A stretch of 64,000 nt of DNA from Thermanaerosceptrum fracticalcis (GTDB taxonomy: Bacteria; Bacillota; Peptococcia; DRI-13), in NCBI RefSeq assembly GCF_000746025.2, contig NZ_CP045798.1, positions 310,001 to 374,000 on the forward strand, written 5' to 3'. Shown here in pieces: positions 1 to 7,534 of this stretch. The first letter of the stretch is position 1; every line of letters begins with the position of its first letter. The notes beneath the pieces were generated by a model that worked only from the letters and a program-made list of their open reading frames with translations, was not told the DNA's origin and did no database searches. The position numbers and the translations under genes were made by a program.

Positions 1-702
1 ACAACCATAGGGGATGTTGATGGTGACGGGATACCTGACTTGGCCATAGGTGCCCCTTTGGCTTCCCCGTCGGGTTTATACCAGGCAGGTGAGATCTATG
101 TCTATTCCGGTGCTGCCGGTTCCTTAATCTATAAAATAGAAGGTACGGAATTTAACGCAGGTTTAGGTTTTTCTCTAAAGGCCCTTCCTGACATAAATGG
201 TGATGGCATTCCTGAGATTTTAGCCGGCGCTCCTGGAAGCTCACCCGGGGGAAGAAGTGAAGCCGGTTCAGCCTATATCTTTTCTAGCCTGGATGGGAGC
301 CAACTCCTGCATTTTGCGGGCCCTGTAAGCGGGGAAGAGGTGGGAATAGCAGTAACTCCCGTGGGAGACTTGGACAACGATGGTCAACCTGACTTGGCCC
401 TGGGTGCTCCCAGTGCCTCCCCTCATAATAAACGTTTTGCGGGTAAGGTTTATCTGATCTCTAGTCGCACCGGGCAAATACTACAGGTACTGGAGGGTCA
501 AGAAAGCTGGAACCAGTTTGGCTGGTCTGTTGCCGGCAGCAGCCTCTTGAATGCTAATAGTATACTGTTTATCGGGTCTCCCGGTAATGATGCCTTATAT
601 ATGTATCAGGGTAAGAGGCATATTATGCGGTGTGAAATGCATCTGTGTATCACTCTATCCGTCCTACAGAAAAGGGAGATTTTAATTCCTGCCATGCTGT
701 GA
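1..702 (+). CDS. FG-GAP (integrin-alpha-like) repeat protein, 5' end outside window
   Basis: The reading frame is open from the first base, so the gene begins left of the window. At least three FG-GAP repeats are visible, each with a calcium-loop motif of the type D-x-DGDG-x-P-D/E followed by LAIGAP, ILAGAP or LALGAP (near bases 10-60, 190-240 and 365-420). A weaker fourth (FIGSPGNDALYMY) lies near 570-610. Such repeats build a beta-propeller, usually on secreted or surface proteins. The last 30 or so codons (KRHIMRCEM onward) no longer look like a propeller blade, so the C-terminus may have been altered by a frameshift or deletion. A heptad-repeat tract follows directly. Function beyond an extracellular propeller cannot be read from this fragment. 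Confidence 0.8.
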   Translation, partial: TTIGDVDGDGIPDLAIGAPLASPSGLYQAGEIYVYSGAAGSLIYKIEGTEFNAGLGFSLKALPDINGDGIPEILAGAPGSSPGGRSEAGSAYIFSSLDGSQLLHFAGPVSGEEVGIAVTPVGDLDNDGQPDLALGAPSASPHNKRFAGKVYLISSRTGQILQVLEGQESWNQFGWSVAGSSLLNANSILFIGSPGNDALYMYQGKRHIMRCEMHLCITLSVLQKREILIPAML

Positions 703-745
703 CTCACCGCTATCCGACTTCCTACATCCGCCATCAGTGACCAGA
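703..745. repeat. 7-bp periodic intergenic repeat (tract A)
   Basis: Directly after the FG-GAP stop, the units CCGCTAT, CCGACTT, CCTACAT, CCGCCAT and CAGTGAC follow each other in 7-base steps. This is one of a family of degenerate heptad tracts scattered through the window (see the findings). Confidence 0.6.
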
Positions 746-807
746 CCAGACTAAAGGGACTCCGTCCCTTAACACCCCCTAATCAATAATTTATAATTCC
801 TGATATA

Positions 808-838
808 TTAAAAAAAGCCCACACTTTGTGGGCTTTGT
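808..838 (-). terminator. Rho-independent terminator
   Basis: On the minus strand a stem AAAGCCCACA/TGTGGGCTTT is followed by a run of T. It lies about 85 bases past the stop of the Cys-rich gene and probably ends its transcript. A second inverted repeat (ACTACACTGC/GCAGTGTACT) sits at about 849-879. Confidence 0.65.
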
Positions 839-920
839 AGATAGTCTGACTACACTGCCGTATTGAGCAGTGTACTTTTTAGTGGGCTTTTTTTGCACAG
901 GATTTTGAAGGAAGAGAAGG

Positions 921-1544
921 TTAGAAGCACTGAGCCGGCGGCGTAGGTGGGCAAACACCGGGGATAGTAACACAGGGAGCCGGTACGCAGAAACCGTAGC
1001 TGGGAACCAGCAGCTGGACAGTGAGGATGCACTTGATAACCAGGCAGACCTGGAGGGTGCAGGTAACGGTGATGGATTCGAGGTTGACAGCACTGACAAT
1101 ACAGCTGCAGAAGAGCAGGGTGCTTTCACTGCAATCGGGAGAAACACCTTCGGGGCAGCACAGGGTGACTGTTTTGGTGAAATTAAACACCCTGTCAACG
1201 GTTTCGGTAGGATTATTGGGGTTCGTAAGGGTGATGGGGACGGAAACCAAGATGGTGATGGTGAAGAATCCACCGCCAGCGGAGACCCGGGAAACCTCTG
1301 TACAGGTAATACTACTACCCGGAGTGAGTTGACAGGGGGTGATAGTACCTACAGCAAAAGGTCCTGTGGTAAACTCGGTTAATCTGGATATAGTGGTATC
1401 CCGGGAAAGATCGTGGATTTGGAAGCAGCTGTCGTATACTTTGTCTACGACAATACATTCAATCCTCGTTGGGGGTGGGCAGCCTTCAGGTGGGCATACG
1501 CCCGGGGTTACTTCCTGTGCAATTTTTGCGGTCTTATCAAGCAT
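921..1544 (-). CDS. Cys-rich protein, probable spore-surface type, function unknown
   Basis: A 207-residue protein with an AAAGGAGG ribosome binding site about 10 bases before its ATG. It contains many cysteines, several in CPP/CCPEG contexts (near residues 17-30, 127-145 and 195-206), and a hydrophobic middle part made of alternating beta-type stretches. There is no obvious signal peptide. Cys/Pro-rich intracellular proteins of this kind in spore formers are often coat or exosporium components cross-linked by disulfides, and the Cys-rich and CsxC-like genes between 6.7 and 10.5 kb support this context. The assignment is inference: no named family was recognised. It is divergent from the next gene (1746). 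Confidence 0.6.
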   Translation of the reverse strand: MLDKTAKIAQEVTPGVCPPEGCPPPTRIECIVVDKVYDSCFQIHDLSRDTTISRLTEFTTGPFAVGTITPCQLTPGSSITCTEVSRVSAGGGFFTITILVSVPITLTNPNNPTETVDRVFNFTKTVTLCCPEGVSPDCSESTLLFCSCIVSAVNLESITVTCTLQVCLVIKCILTVQLLVPSYGFCVPAPCVTIPGVCPPTPPAQCF

Positions 1545-1745
1545 CTAATATTTCCTCCTTTCATAAACATAAGGTTTATGTCTAATGTATTGTATTAGTG
1601 AGTCTTTAAAGTTGTTACAGTCATTAGGGGTAAAAAGTTAAAAAGTAGGTTTTCGCTAAGCAGTCATAGGAAGAAAGGGTAATGTATAGTATTAAATAAA
1701 TAGCATGGTTGGGGAATTGGAGTAAGTAAAGGGTGGGGATGAGGG

Positions 1746-2780
1746 TTGGAAAAACTAATCGTATCAGGTGACCAAGATATCTGGTATTTATCTGGAAGGC
1801 CCCAGGGTTTATCCTTAAGTCTCTTGCTCGCTACCAAACCTGTAGAGAATGTATCCCTCTCGGAAGTGGCGCTTGACAGGGCGGGTAATCCCCATTTACT
1901 CCTGGAAAAGAAAGGTGAAACTGAGTATTACTATTGGAACGGGAGTTCTTGGTCCGTAGGGGCAAAGCCCCTGCTCTCTTGTCCAGGTCATTTCTTTCTG
2001 GCTTTTAGAGATAACAGGGAACTTCACCTCCTGGTAAATCATCAGGAAGGGACGCCGAGAGATTTTACTCACCTTTATTTAAAGGAAAATATTTGGTATC
2101 AGGAAGAGATACCCCTCATTCCCAGAGGAGCCAAGATTCGATCTTTTTTTAATTGGCCGAAAGACGGCCTGACACTTATTTATAAACTTGAAGCCCCCCT
2201 AGAAAATGGCCTCGGAATAGTTCATTATGATGGTCAATGGAAGAATCCCCGGAAATTAAATCTCGGGGGGGGGAGGCTTTTAAACTGTTATCCCCATACC
2301 GATGCTTTATTGCTCTTAGCAGGGGAAGGGACTTTGGAGGGATGCATTTTTGTGATTTATACTGTTCCTTTGGCAGAACCAGAAAATTCCCGTCGGCATG
2401 TTTTGGGAAGAGTCAAAGGTTGTGAGGGGGCCCCTTGTATTTTCTTTAGCAGAAAAGGTGTTCTAAATATCTGTTGGAATTACCGGGGACGAATTTATCT
2501 GGCAAATGTGGATGCAAAAACTTTTGACCTGTTAAATCTAATAGAAAGCGATATCTTTTATCCTGCAGAATTCATGTCTCTTACGGGTCCGGGAAACTTA
2601 CCGGGTTTGCTTGCCCTAAAAAAAATCCACGGAACCACCTTAGACTTTCCCGCAGTGATGACGGTGGAAACCTTAGAAATGATGATCAAAGGGAGAAGTA
2701 TAGCCAGTAGTGATAATATGGCCAGGGGAAAGATGAAGTGTTATCGTAAGTCGCAAAATGTCAGACCTTCCAGGTCTTAG
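1746..2780 (+). CDS. Hypothetical protein, probable beta-propeller-like repeats
   Basis: A 344-residue protein not assigned to a named family. The start chosen is TTG at 1746, just after a purine-rich GGGTGGGGATGAGGG stretch. The sequence carries recurring patterns of the type hydrophobic-HLLxxK/N followed by WYxE or YYWNGSSW (about residues 45-75, 95-125 and 240-270). Repeated short beta-strands with aromatic turns like these are seen in propeller proteins of the BNR/sialidase-like type. No signal peptide or membrane segment is apparent. The last 30 residues are basic and look unstructured. Function unknown. Confidence 0.6.
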   Translation: MEKLIVSGDQDIWYLSGRPQGLSLSLLLATKPVENVSLSEVALDRAGNPHLLLEKKGETEYYYWNGSSWSVGAKPLLSCPGHFFLAFRDNRELHLLVNHQEGTPRDFTHLYLKENIWYQEEIPLIPRGAKIRSFFNWPKDGLTLIYKLEAPLENGLGIVHYDGQWKNPRKLNLGGGRLLNCYPHTDALLLLAGEGTLEGCIFVIYTVPLAEPENSRRHVLGRVKGCEGAPCIFFSRKGVLNICWNYRGRIYLANVDAKTFDLLNLIESDIFYPAEFMSLTGPGNLPGLLALKKIHGTTLDFPAVMTVETLEMMIKGRSIASSDNMARGKMKCYRKSQNVRPSRS

Positions 2781-2791
2781 TTGCAACTCCT

Positions 2792-3112
2792 TCAACTCCG
2801 TTGAATGTAGTGATAACCTAACTGGGCAATGGTATAGGTGATGGTTTGTAAGCTAACTTGGCCCGGATTAAAAGCGACCACTAACTTTTTCTGGTGGAGG
2901 ATAGGTTTTGCACTAGTTACCCCTTCTAAGGCGAGCAGGGCAGAAGTGAGTTTATCTTTATCCTGCTCATTGTGCATATCGGTAACAGTAATGGTGACAG
3001 GGAACTCTCTTCTCATCTGGGCATATAGTTTAGCGCTGGGCATTTTGGAGGCTTCAGGATCAAATAACCTTTTCTCCATGAGATTGTCAACGGTTTCCTT
3101 ATACCAGCTCAT
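2792..3112 (-). CDS. Small HMA-like (heavy-metal-associated fold) protein
   Basis: The frame extends further upstream, but ATG at 3112 (MSWYKETVDNL) is preceded by a good GAAAGGAGC site, giving 106 residues. The C-terminal 60 residues (TITVTDMHNEQDKDKLTSALL to HYIQ) follow the beta-alpha-beta-beta-alpha-beta plan of HMA domains, with the typical 'L-x-x-x-EGV-x-S-A-x-P' and 'V-A-F-N-P-G-x-V-S' turns. The CxxC metal motif is absent, so metal binding is doubtful. It is the second gene of a two-gene unit with the 3162-3440 gene. Role unknown. Confidence 0.6.
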   Translation of the reverse strand: MSWYKETVDNLMEKRLFDPEASKMPSAKLYAQMRREFPVTITVTDMHNEQDKDKLTSALLALEGVTSAKPILHQKKLVVAFNPGQVSLQTITYTIAQLGYHYIQRS

Positions 3113-3161
3113 ACTTTCATTTGCTCCTTTCTTACAGGCACCAGCCTGTTCTTGATCATTT

Positions 3162-3440
3162 TCACCCGCCCTCTCTGACAAAAGTGAGGCCCTTTTGCTG
3201 AAGAAGATAATCAATAAAGCTTGGGCTGATCAGGGTTGGGTTGAAACTAATCCTGACAGCATTTTGGGGTTTTTCCAGGATAGCAATTTCTTTGACTAGA
3301 GGATAGACTGCCTCCACTAACAATTGTTTCTTCTCCTGCTCTGCCAAATTATTAATGATATAAAGGACTTCAGCATGCTGGCTTAAGTCGATATTTTCAC
3401 CCCGGGCATCTATCCATAAACGTGTCTGGGGTAATTTCAT
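3162..3440 (-). CDS. Small hypothetical protein with HMA-like C-terminal half
   Basis: A 92-residue protein whose ATG is preceded by GGTAAAGGAGGGG, a very strong site. Its C-terminal part (AVRISFNPTLISPSFIDYLLQQKG) resembles the second half of an HMA-type fold, like its downstream neighbour 49 bases away, but again without CxxC. The N-terminal half (MKLPQTRLWIDARGENIDLSQ) is not recognised. The pairing of two cysteine-less HMA-like proteins is reminiscent of the ferredoxin-like-fold proteins found beside P-type ATPases, but no ATPase is present here. Divergent from the CAP-domain gene. Confidence 0.55.
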   Translation of the reverse strand: MKLPQTRLWIDARGENIDLSQHAEVLYIINNLAEQEKKQLLVEAVYPLVKEIAILEKPQNAVRISFNPTLISPSFIDYLLQQKGLTFVREGG

Positions 3441-3677
3441 CTAACCCCTCCTTTACCTTTTTTCTTTGTATACTATTCTTTAGGGCCTTTAGTTGTTCAT
3501 AAGGAAAAGCTTTTTACCAAAAAACAACAGGTGCGTAAAATTACACAAAACTGGGAGTATAAAGACTTGTACCGGGTTTTGGTTGGATTAAATCAACTAA
3601 CAACCTGCATTTAAGGTGTTGTTTTAGGTTGCAAGTGCAAAGTATATTAGAGTTATCACCGCTTAGGAGGAAAAAAT

Positions 3678-4337
3678 ATGAACAAAAAACTTGTCAAAAC
3701 TCTAGCCGTCTTAGGGATTTCCGCTTTACTGACTTCCCAGTTATTCGTACAAGAAGCCTATGCTTCCTGGGGGGCCGCCAGATTACGTGACTTACAAGGT
3801 ACAACTACCGCCCAGCCTGCCCCAAGTACGCCGACTAGTCCTACTACACCGAGTACAGGCAGCACTACTTCTGCTACACCGGGCACTCCAACGGTCACAA
3901 CACCTGCCTCTACGCCTTCTTCACCGGCAGCACCTTCCCCTGTAGAACAAGGGAGTATGAACGCGGAAGAACAGTTAATGTTGAAGTTGATAAACGAAGA
4001 AAGAAGTAAAAATGGGCTGAAACCCTTGGCGCCTATGGCTAAACTCAATGAATTGGCCCGTCTTAAGAGTATAGATATTATTAAAAAGAACTACTTTTCC
4101 CATACCTCTCCCACTTATGGTTCATTTGCCAAGATGGTTTATGATGCCGGCATCAGGTTTCGCTCCGTGGGGGAGAACTTAGCGAAAGCCCGTAATGCTC
4201 AACATGCTTTTAGCCTTTTGATGGCCAGTTCCGGGCATCGAGCCAACATTTTGAATCCCAACTTTACCCATGTTGGTCTCGGTGTAGTACCCGATAAATA
4301 TGGCGTTGTGGTAACGCAGCTTTTTATTATGCAATAG
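3678..4337 (+). CDS. Secreted CAP (SCP/PR1) domain protein, YkwD-like
   Basis: A 219-residue protein with AGGAGG seven bases before the ATG. Residues 1-29 form a signal peptide (MNKKLVKTLAVLG, cleavage near AYA-S). Residues 40-95 are a Pro/Thr/Ser linker. Residues 98-219 are a CAP domain: NEERSKNGLKPL, the FSHTSP motif (a CAP-cavity His), VGENLA, and SSGHRANILNPNFTHVGLG with the second cavity His. Bacterial YkwD-like CAP proteins are exported to the cell wall or spore coat; their biochemical activity is not settled. Transcribed alone, with a terminator just after the stop. Confidence 0.88.
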   Translation: MNKKLVKTLAVLGISALLTSQLFVQEAYASWGAARLRDLQGTTTAQPAPSTPTSPTTPSTGSTTSATPGTPTVTTPASTPSSPAAPSPVEQGSMNAEEQLMLKLINEERSKNGLKPLAPMAKLNELARLKSIDIIKKNYFSHTSPTYGSFAKMVYDAGIRFRSVGENLAKARNAQHAFSLLMASSGHRANILNPNFTHVGLGVVPDKYGVVVTQLFIMQ

Positions 4338-4350
4338 TTGAAAGAAACAG

Positions 4351-4380
4351 AAAACCTGGCGAGGAGGCCAGGTTTTTTTT
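4351..4380 (+). terminator. Rho-independent terminator of the CAP gene
   Basis: The stem AAACCTGGC/GGCCAGGTTT with a short GAGGA loop is followed by eight T residues, 13 bases after the stop codon. Confidence 0.85.
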
Positions 4381-4443
4381 ATGACATATTTCCATAAAGA
4401 GCATATAGTGATAGTAGTAAAATTGTGAAGGAGGGAGAATCAC

Positions 4444-5817
4444 ATGTTTAATGTCTACGTGGCCGACCAGCTTTTAGCATCCTATCCAAAAAAGCAAGAG
4501 GCCTTTTTTCAGGCTTTTTGTGCCATACATAATATTTCTTACCGCTGTAACGAGGTGGGGGACTATATTTTATTTCCCCCCCTTAAAGGTATCCACTTGG
4601 TTATTTGCCCCCTGAACGATATCAATCAGGATCTCAACCAGGTGGTAAAAAGATTTGCCGATGGGTTAAAAGCCCAGGGAGCTCTGGTCTTGTTCAGCTC
4701 CTATAACTCTTTTCACAGTAAACTGATGAAAATGCTCAAGGTACAAATATTTCTAAGTTTTTCGAATCACGCTTGTCCAGAAAAGAAAGGAAAAGTTCGC
4801 TTCTTTTATTCCTTAAAACAGAAAGAGGAAAGTTTACAGGTAGTTGCTTCCATTATTAAATACCTGGCTCAACAGAAAGATCCTTTAGAGTATGAAATTC
4901 CGGGACTGTGGGATTTTGTCTTGAATTTCAAATACAACAAACTCTATCTGTCGGATGTGCCTTCCGTGTTAATGGAATTAGACCATGTGGACCTTACCGG
5001 AATAGATTATCTGGAAAAGGCCATTATTGACGGTTTATTGGATATGTACGGTAAGATACCTCTGGAAGATCAATTAGCCCTTTTAAAAGAGCTGGCCGGC
5101 AGTCTGGAGGAGAAAACGCCGGCAAAAGTGGAAAATGAGAAGGAGGAAGAAATAATCCACGAAGATATTGATCCCGTTGCAGTGGAAGAGATTATATTTA
5201 AGGAAGAAACTCTCTTAGAAGTTAATGAGGCAACGGTAGTGAAGGAAGAGGCAAACATAAAGGAAAAAGAAAACATAAATGAAGAGATTGAGCTACTGAA
5301 TGCCGTTGAGATAATAAATAAATCAGAGGTAAAAGATGAACCGGAAGTAAAAGATCAACTACAACAGCAGGTTACTTCTGTTTCCGCAACAGAAGATAAG
5401 ATAAATAAGGTGTCTCTCCCCGTGGCTAAAATTACTAACACAAATAAGAAACAAGCAGCTATGAGTGTCACTAAAAAAACTAAAAAGAAGTACAGGGGAA
5501 ACCGGAGTCCCTTTTTATATCCGCCCGAAGATGGACCTGTCTTCCCCTTTGCTCCTCGAGCCAGAGAAGATTTTTATCAGCAGTCGTATATCTCTTTAAA
5601 TACTTCTCTTCAGGATTATGTAAAAAGTACTTTTAGCCAGCAGGCAATGTCAGCACCTGAAATTCCCTGGCAAAAACCCCAGCAGCAGCAGGAAGTATAT
5701 CGTTCTATTACGCCTAAAACCCATAATGCTCTGCTTGAATTGAAAAACCTGGCTGATACGGTCTGCCCCAAAGAGACTAGTCCGAAGGAGATACATGAAG
5801 ATTTACCTGCTTCTTAA
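4444..5817 (+). CDS. Degenerate Amidase_3-like domain protein with K/E-rich linker
   Basis: A 457-residue protein with GGAGGG before ATG 4444. Residues 1-205 fit the layout of N-acetylmuramoyl-L-alanine amidase (Amidase_3): a strand at HLVICPL, the helix DLNQVVKRFADGLKAQGALVLF, the IFLSFSNHA segment where active enzymes have SIHANA, and the C-terminal VPSVLMELDH block where active enzymes have PAVLVELGF. The catalytic Glu is kept, but the first two zinc ligands appear lost and the SIHANA His is shifted, so it may be an inactive binding domain. Residues 210-365 are Lys/Glu-rich and probably coiled or disordered. Residues 370-457 form a separate, Pro/Gln-rich tail. No signal peptide is seen. 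The amidase relation is my alignment by eye. Confidence 0.5.
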   Translation: MFNVYVADQLLASYPKKQEAFFQAFCAIHNISYRCNEVGDYILFPPLKGIHLVICPLNDINQDLNQVVKRFADGLKAQGALVLFSSYNSFHSKLMKMLKVQIFLSFSNHACPEKKGKVRFFYSLKQKEESLQVVASIIKYLAQQKDPLEYEIPGLWDFVLNFKYNKLYLSDVPSVLMELDHVDLTGIDYLEKAIIDGLLDMYGKIPLEDQLALLKELAGSLEEKTPAKVENEKEEEIIHEDIDPVAVEEIIFKEETLLEVNEATVVKEEANIKEKENINEEIELLNAVEIINKSEVKDEPEVKDQLQQQVTSVSATEDKINKVSLPVAKITNTNKKQAAMSVTKKTKKKYRGNRSPFLYPPEDGPVFPFAPRAREDFYQQSYISLNTSLQDYVKSTFSQQAMSAPEIPWQKPQQQQEVYRSITPKTHNALLELKNLADTVCPKETSPKEIHEDLPAS

Positions 5818-6000
5818 AAATATTACTTTGCTTTTATTAGGATAAAAAAATTTTTCCCTTTGTCCCCAAAGGGGTGTCCAATTTTTCTGGCAGGACATAT
5901 GATGTAGTGGGGGGATGGTAATCCTCTCAATGCGGCAGATCACATCTAATTTTCCTCCTTAACGAAAGGCCCTTTAGGGGCCTTTCCAAATAGTGTATAG
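5818..6000. other. Intergenic, inverted repeat only
   Basis: This stretch has no supported gene. It holds an inverted repeat GAAAGGCCC/GGGCCTTTC at about 5964-5986 without a clear T-tract; it could stop readthrough from the amidase-like gene. The flanking DNA is decayed (see the following two entries). Confidence 0.4.
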
Positions 6001-6031
6001 CAAAACCTTCCGTAGAGACGGAAGGTTTTTT
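6001..6031 (+). terminator. Rho-independent terminator-like hairpin
   Basis: AAAACCTTCC/GGAAGGTTTT with a GTAGAGAC loop and T-run on the plus strand. It overlaps the 3' end of the phosphomannomutase remnant read on the other strand. Confidence 0.7.
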
Positions 6032-6178
6032 CATAAGGTTCTTTATTAAGCAATGTCCCGTCCGGGAAAAAACAGGTTTGCCACCTAAATGAACAATTTT
6101 ATCAATTAGAGCCTGGGAACATTTTACTTCAACCAGGGCAGTAGACCCGGGGTAGCGGAGAATTTCTCCATCTTGCCA
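6023..6178 (-). pseudogene. Phosphomannomutase remnant (internal fragment)
   Basis: Reading the minus strand gives about 52 codons containing DGEILRYPGSTALVEVKCSQ and LGGKPVFSRTGHCLIK. These match the central block of phosphomannomutase/phosphoglucomutase (VKCSxxL, GGxPVxxRTGHSxIK, the metal/sugar-phosphate-binding region). Nothing upstream or downstream continues the protein, so it is a leftover internal piece. It lies back to back with a mannose-1-phosphate guanylyltransferase remnant, suggesting a lost GDP-mannose pathway locus. Confidence 0.7.
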
Positions 6179-6205
6179 CCGGCGGTTTCTTTGGGTAACC
6201 TTCTA

Positions 6206-6541
6206 GAACCTATGGGGAGAGATACAGCCTCAGCTTTAGGGTACGCCCTGGAGTGGCTGTCAGAGATTTAAGCCGATGCCATACTTATCACTTTTCCTGC
6301 TGACCACTATGTGGCCGCTGAAGAAAAATGGACTCAGGCTCTTACAGGCTCCTTTGACCGTAAAAAACTTTGTAGAAAAACCTGATATTTTTACGGCAGT
6401 AAAACTTCTGGCGGAAGGAAATTATTTCTGGAATAGCGGCATGTTATTGAAATCCCTGCATATCACAGAGTTTTACCATCCTATTTCACTATATAAGCAT
6501 AATGATGAGTACGCAAAAATAAATTTGAAGAAATTGTGGTA
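6206..6541 (+). pseudogene. Mannose-1-phosphate guanylyltransferase remnant
   Basis: The sequence EPMGRDTASALGYALEWL, an in-frame TAA, and then ADAILITFPADHYV correspond to the GRDTA and PADH blocks of ManC/AlgA-type guanylyltransferases. After a frame change near 6355 the piece NFVEKPD...GNYFWNSGM (the FVEKP and WNSGMF blocks) follows. The region between PADH and FVEKP that normally holds GYGYI is missing, so there is a stop, an internal deletion and a frameshift. It cannot encode a working enzyme. Confidence 0.8.
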
Positions 6542-6691
6542 GAGGGTCAGCCCTGGACCTTTATCTTTCTGATTTGAAGAAGATTAATTTGATCAAAATC
6601 TCTCCTGTTTACATTTTTTTTGTCACCTCCCATTTTGGCTTGCCATAATATAAGGTAGATCTAGTGATTTTATGTGAAAGGAGAGATTATC

Positions 6692-7423
6692 ATGTCAGCG
6701 GAGGCTAACACTACCAAATGCCCACCTTTTCCCCGTTTCATTTGTACACCGGTTATCATGGAAAAGGTTTGCGCCACAGGCACAAAGTGTTTTCACGATA
6801 TTCATTATCTCTTTGAAACTGATACTGGACGACCTATACCGCCTGATGCCTGTCCTATCAACTGTGTAGTCAGCAATCTGGAAATAATAGGTGTTGATAC
6901 TCCCGTTCCTCCAGGTGGTTTTCCACCGCGCCGGATAGGAGACTGTGTTATTTTCGTCGTTCGTTATAAAGTGCGTGTTTTCTTTGAATTTTTTGACTGC
7001 GTTACCAACAGTTTAGAGGTGGGCGTGGCGATGGGGGTATTTGAACGGGAACTGGCCGTACCGGTACGGGATATTGACGGCGGATGTGTTCTTTGTGCCC
7101 CTGAACAGACGGAAATTTGCATCAGACGCATTACTTTTGATTGTATCAGGGCGGTCTTGGTACCAAGGCCTGCTGGATTCCCACCCACGTTCCCGCCTTT
7201 TGCCATTGAAGTAACGGTAGAAAAGCAGTTCTTTGCCTTACAATCGGGGCGTTCCATAGTCTGCATCGCTTCTTGTCCCCTGGAGGAATGCATTGATTTG
7301 CCCTTCCCCGTACTGCCTGGTGAATGCATACCTTTTGAAAGACCTGCCCAATGCAAAAAATTCTGCCAGGAAACTGACCTGGAGCCTGGACGCTGTGCCC
7401 AGTGTCCGCCTCCCCAACCATAA
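6692..7423 (+). CDS. Cys-rich protein, probable spore-surface type, function unknown
   Basis: A 243-residue protein. ATG 6692 is preferred over an upstream GTG (6674) because AAAGGAGAG lies 8 bases before it. Cysteines are spread along the whole chain (about 20), with an N-terminal TKCPPFPRFIC block and a C-terminal CPPPQP. The core has alternating beta-strand character (VIFVVRYKVRVFFEFF). It resembles the 921-1544 protein in composition and beta pattern, but a clear family name was not recognised. Location next to three CsxC-like genes suggests a spore outer-layer structural protein (inference). A terminator follows. Confidence 0.6.
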   Translation: MSAEANTTKCPPFPRFICTPVIMEKVCATGTKCFHDIHYLFETDTGRPIPPDACPINCVVSNLEIIGVDTPVPPGGFPPRRIGDCVIFVVRYKVRVFFEFFDCVTNSLEVGVAMGVFERELAVPVRDIDGGCVLCAPEQTEICIRRITFDCIRAVLVPRPAGFPPTFPPFAIEVTVEKQFFALQSGRSIVCIASCPLEECIDLPFPVLPGECIPFERPAQCKKFCQETDLEPGRCAQCPPPQP

Positions 7424-7448
7424 TAATTTTTACTGCAAACCAAACAGG

Positions 7449-7478
7449 GAAAAACCACCTCAGCGAGGTGGTTTTTCC
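7449..7478 (+). terminator. Rho-independent terminator
   Basis: GAAAAACCACCTC/GAGGTGGTTTTTC with an AGC loop, 26 bases past the stop of the Cys-rich gene. The A- and T-runs on both arms may let it also serve the convergent gene. Confidence 0.8.
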
Positions 7479-7534
7479 TTAAGCCGAAAATCTTAATCTA
7501 TTAAAAAATTAAAAGCGGATTAATTAATCCAGCT

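Noticed and set aside
791-1273. 160-codon minus-strand frame rich in Ser/Pro
   Set aside because: It overlaps the Cys-rich gene in another frame, lacks a ribosome site and has shadow-like composition.
6964-7458. 164-codon minus-strand frame over the second Cys-rich gene
   Set aside because: It is antisense to a gene with a clear ribosome site and terminator; composition is that of a complement frame.
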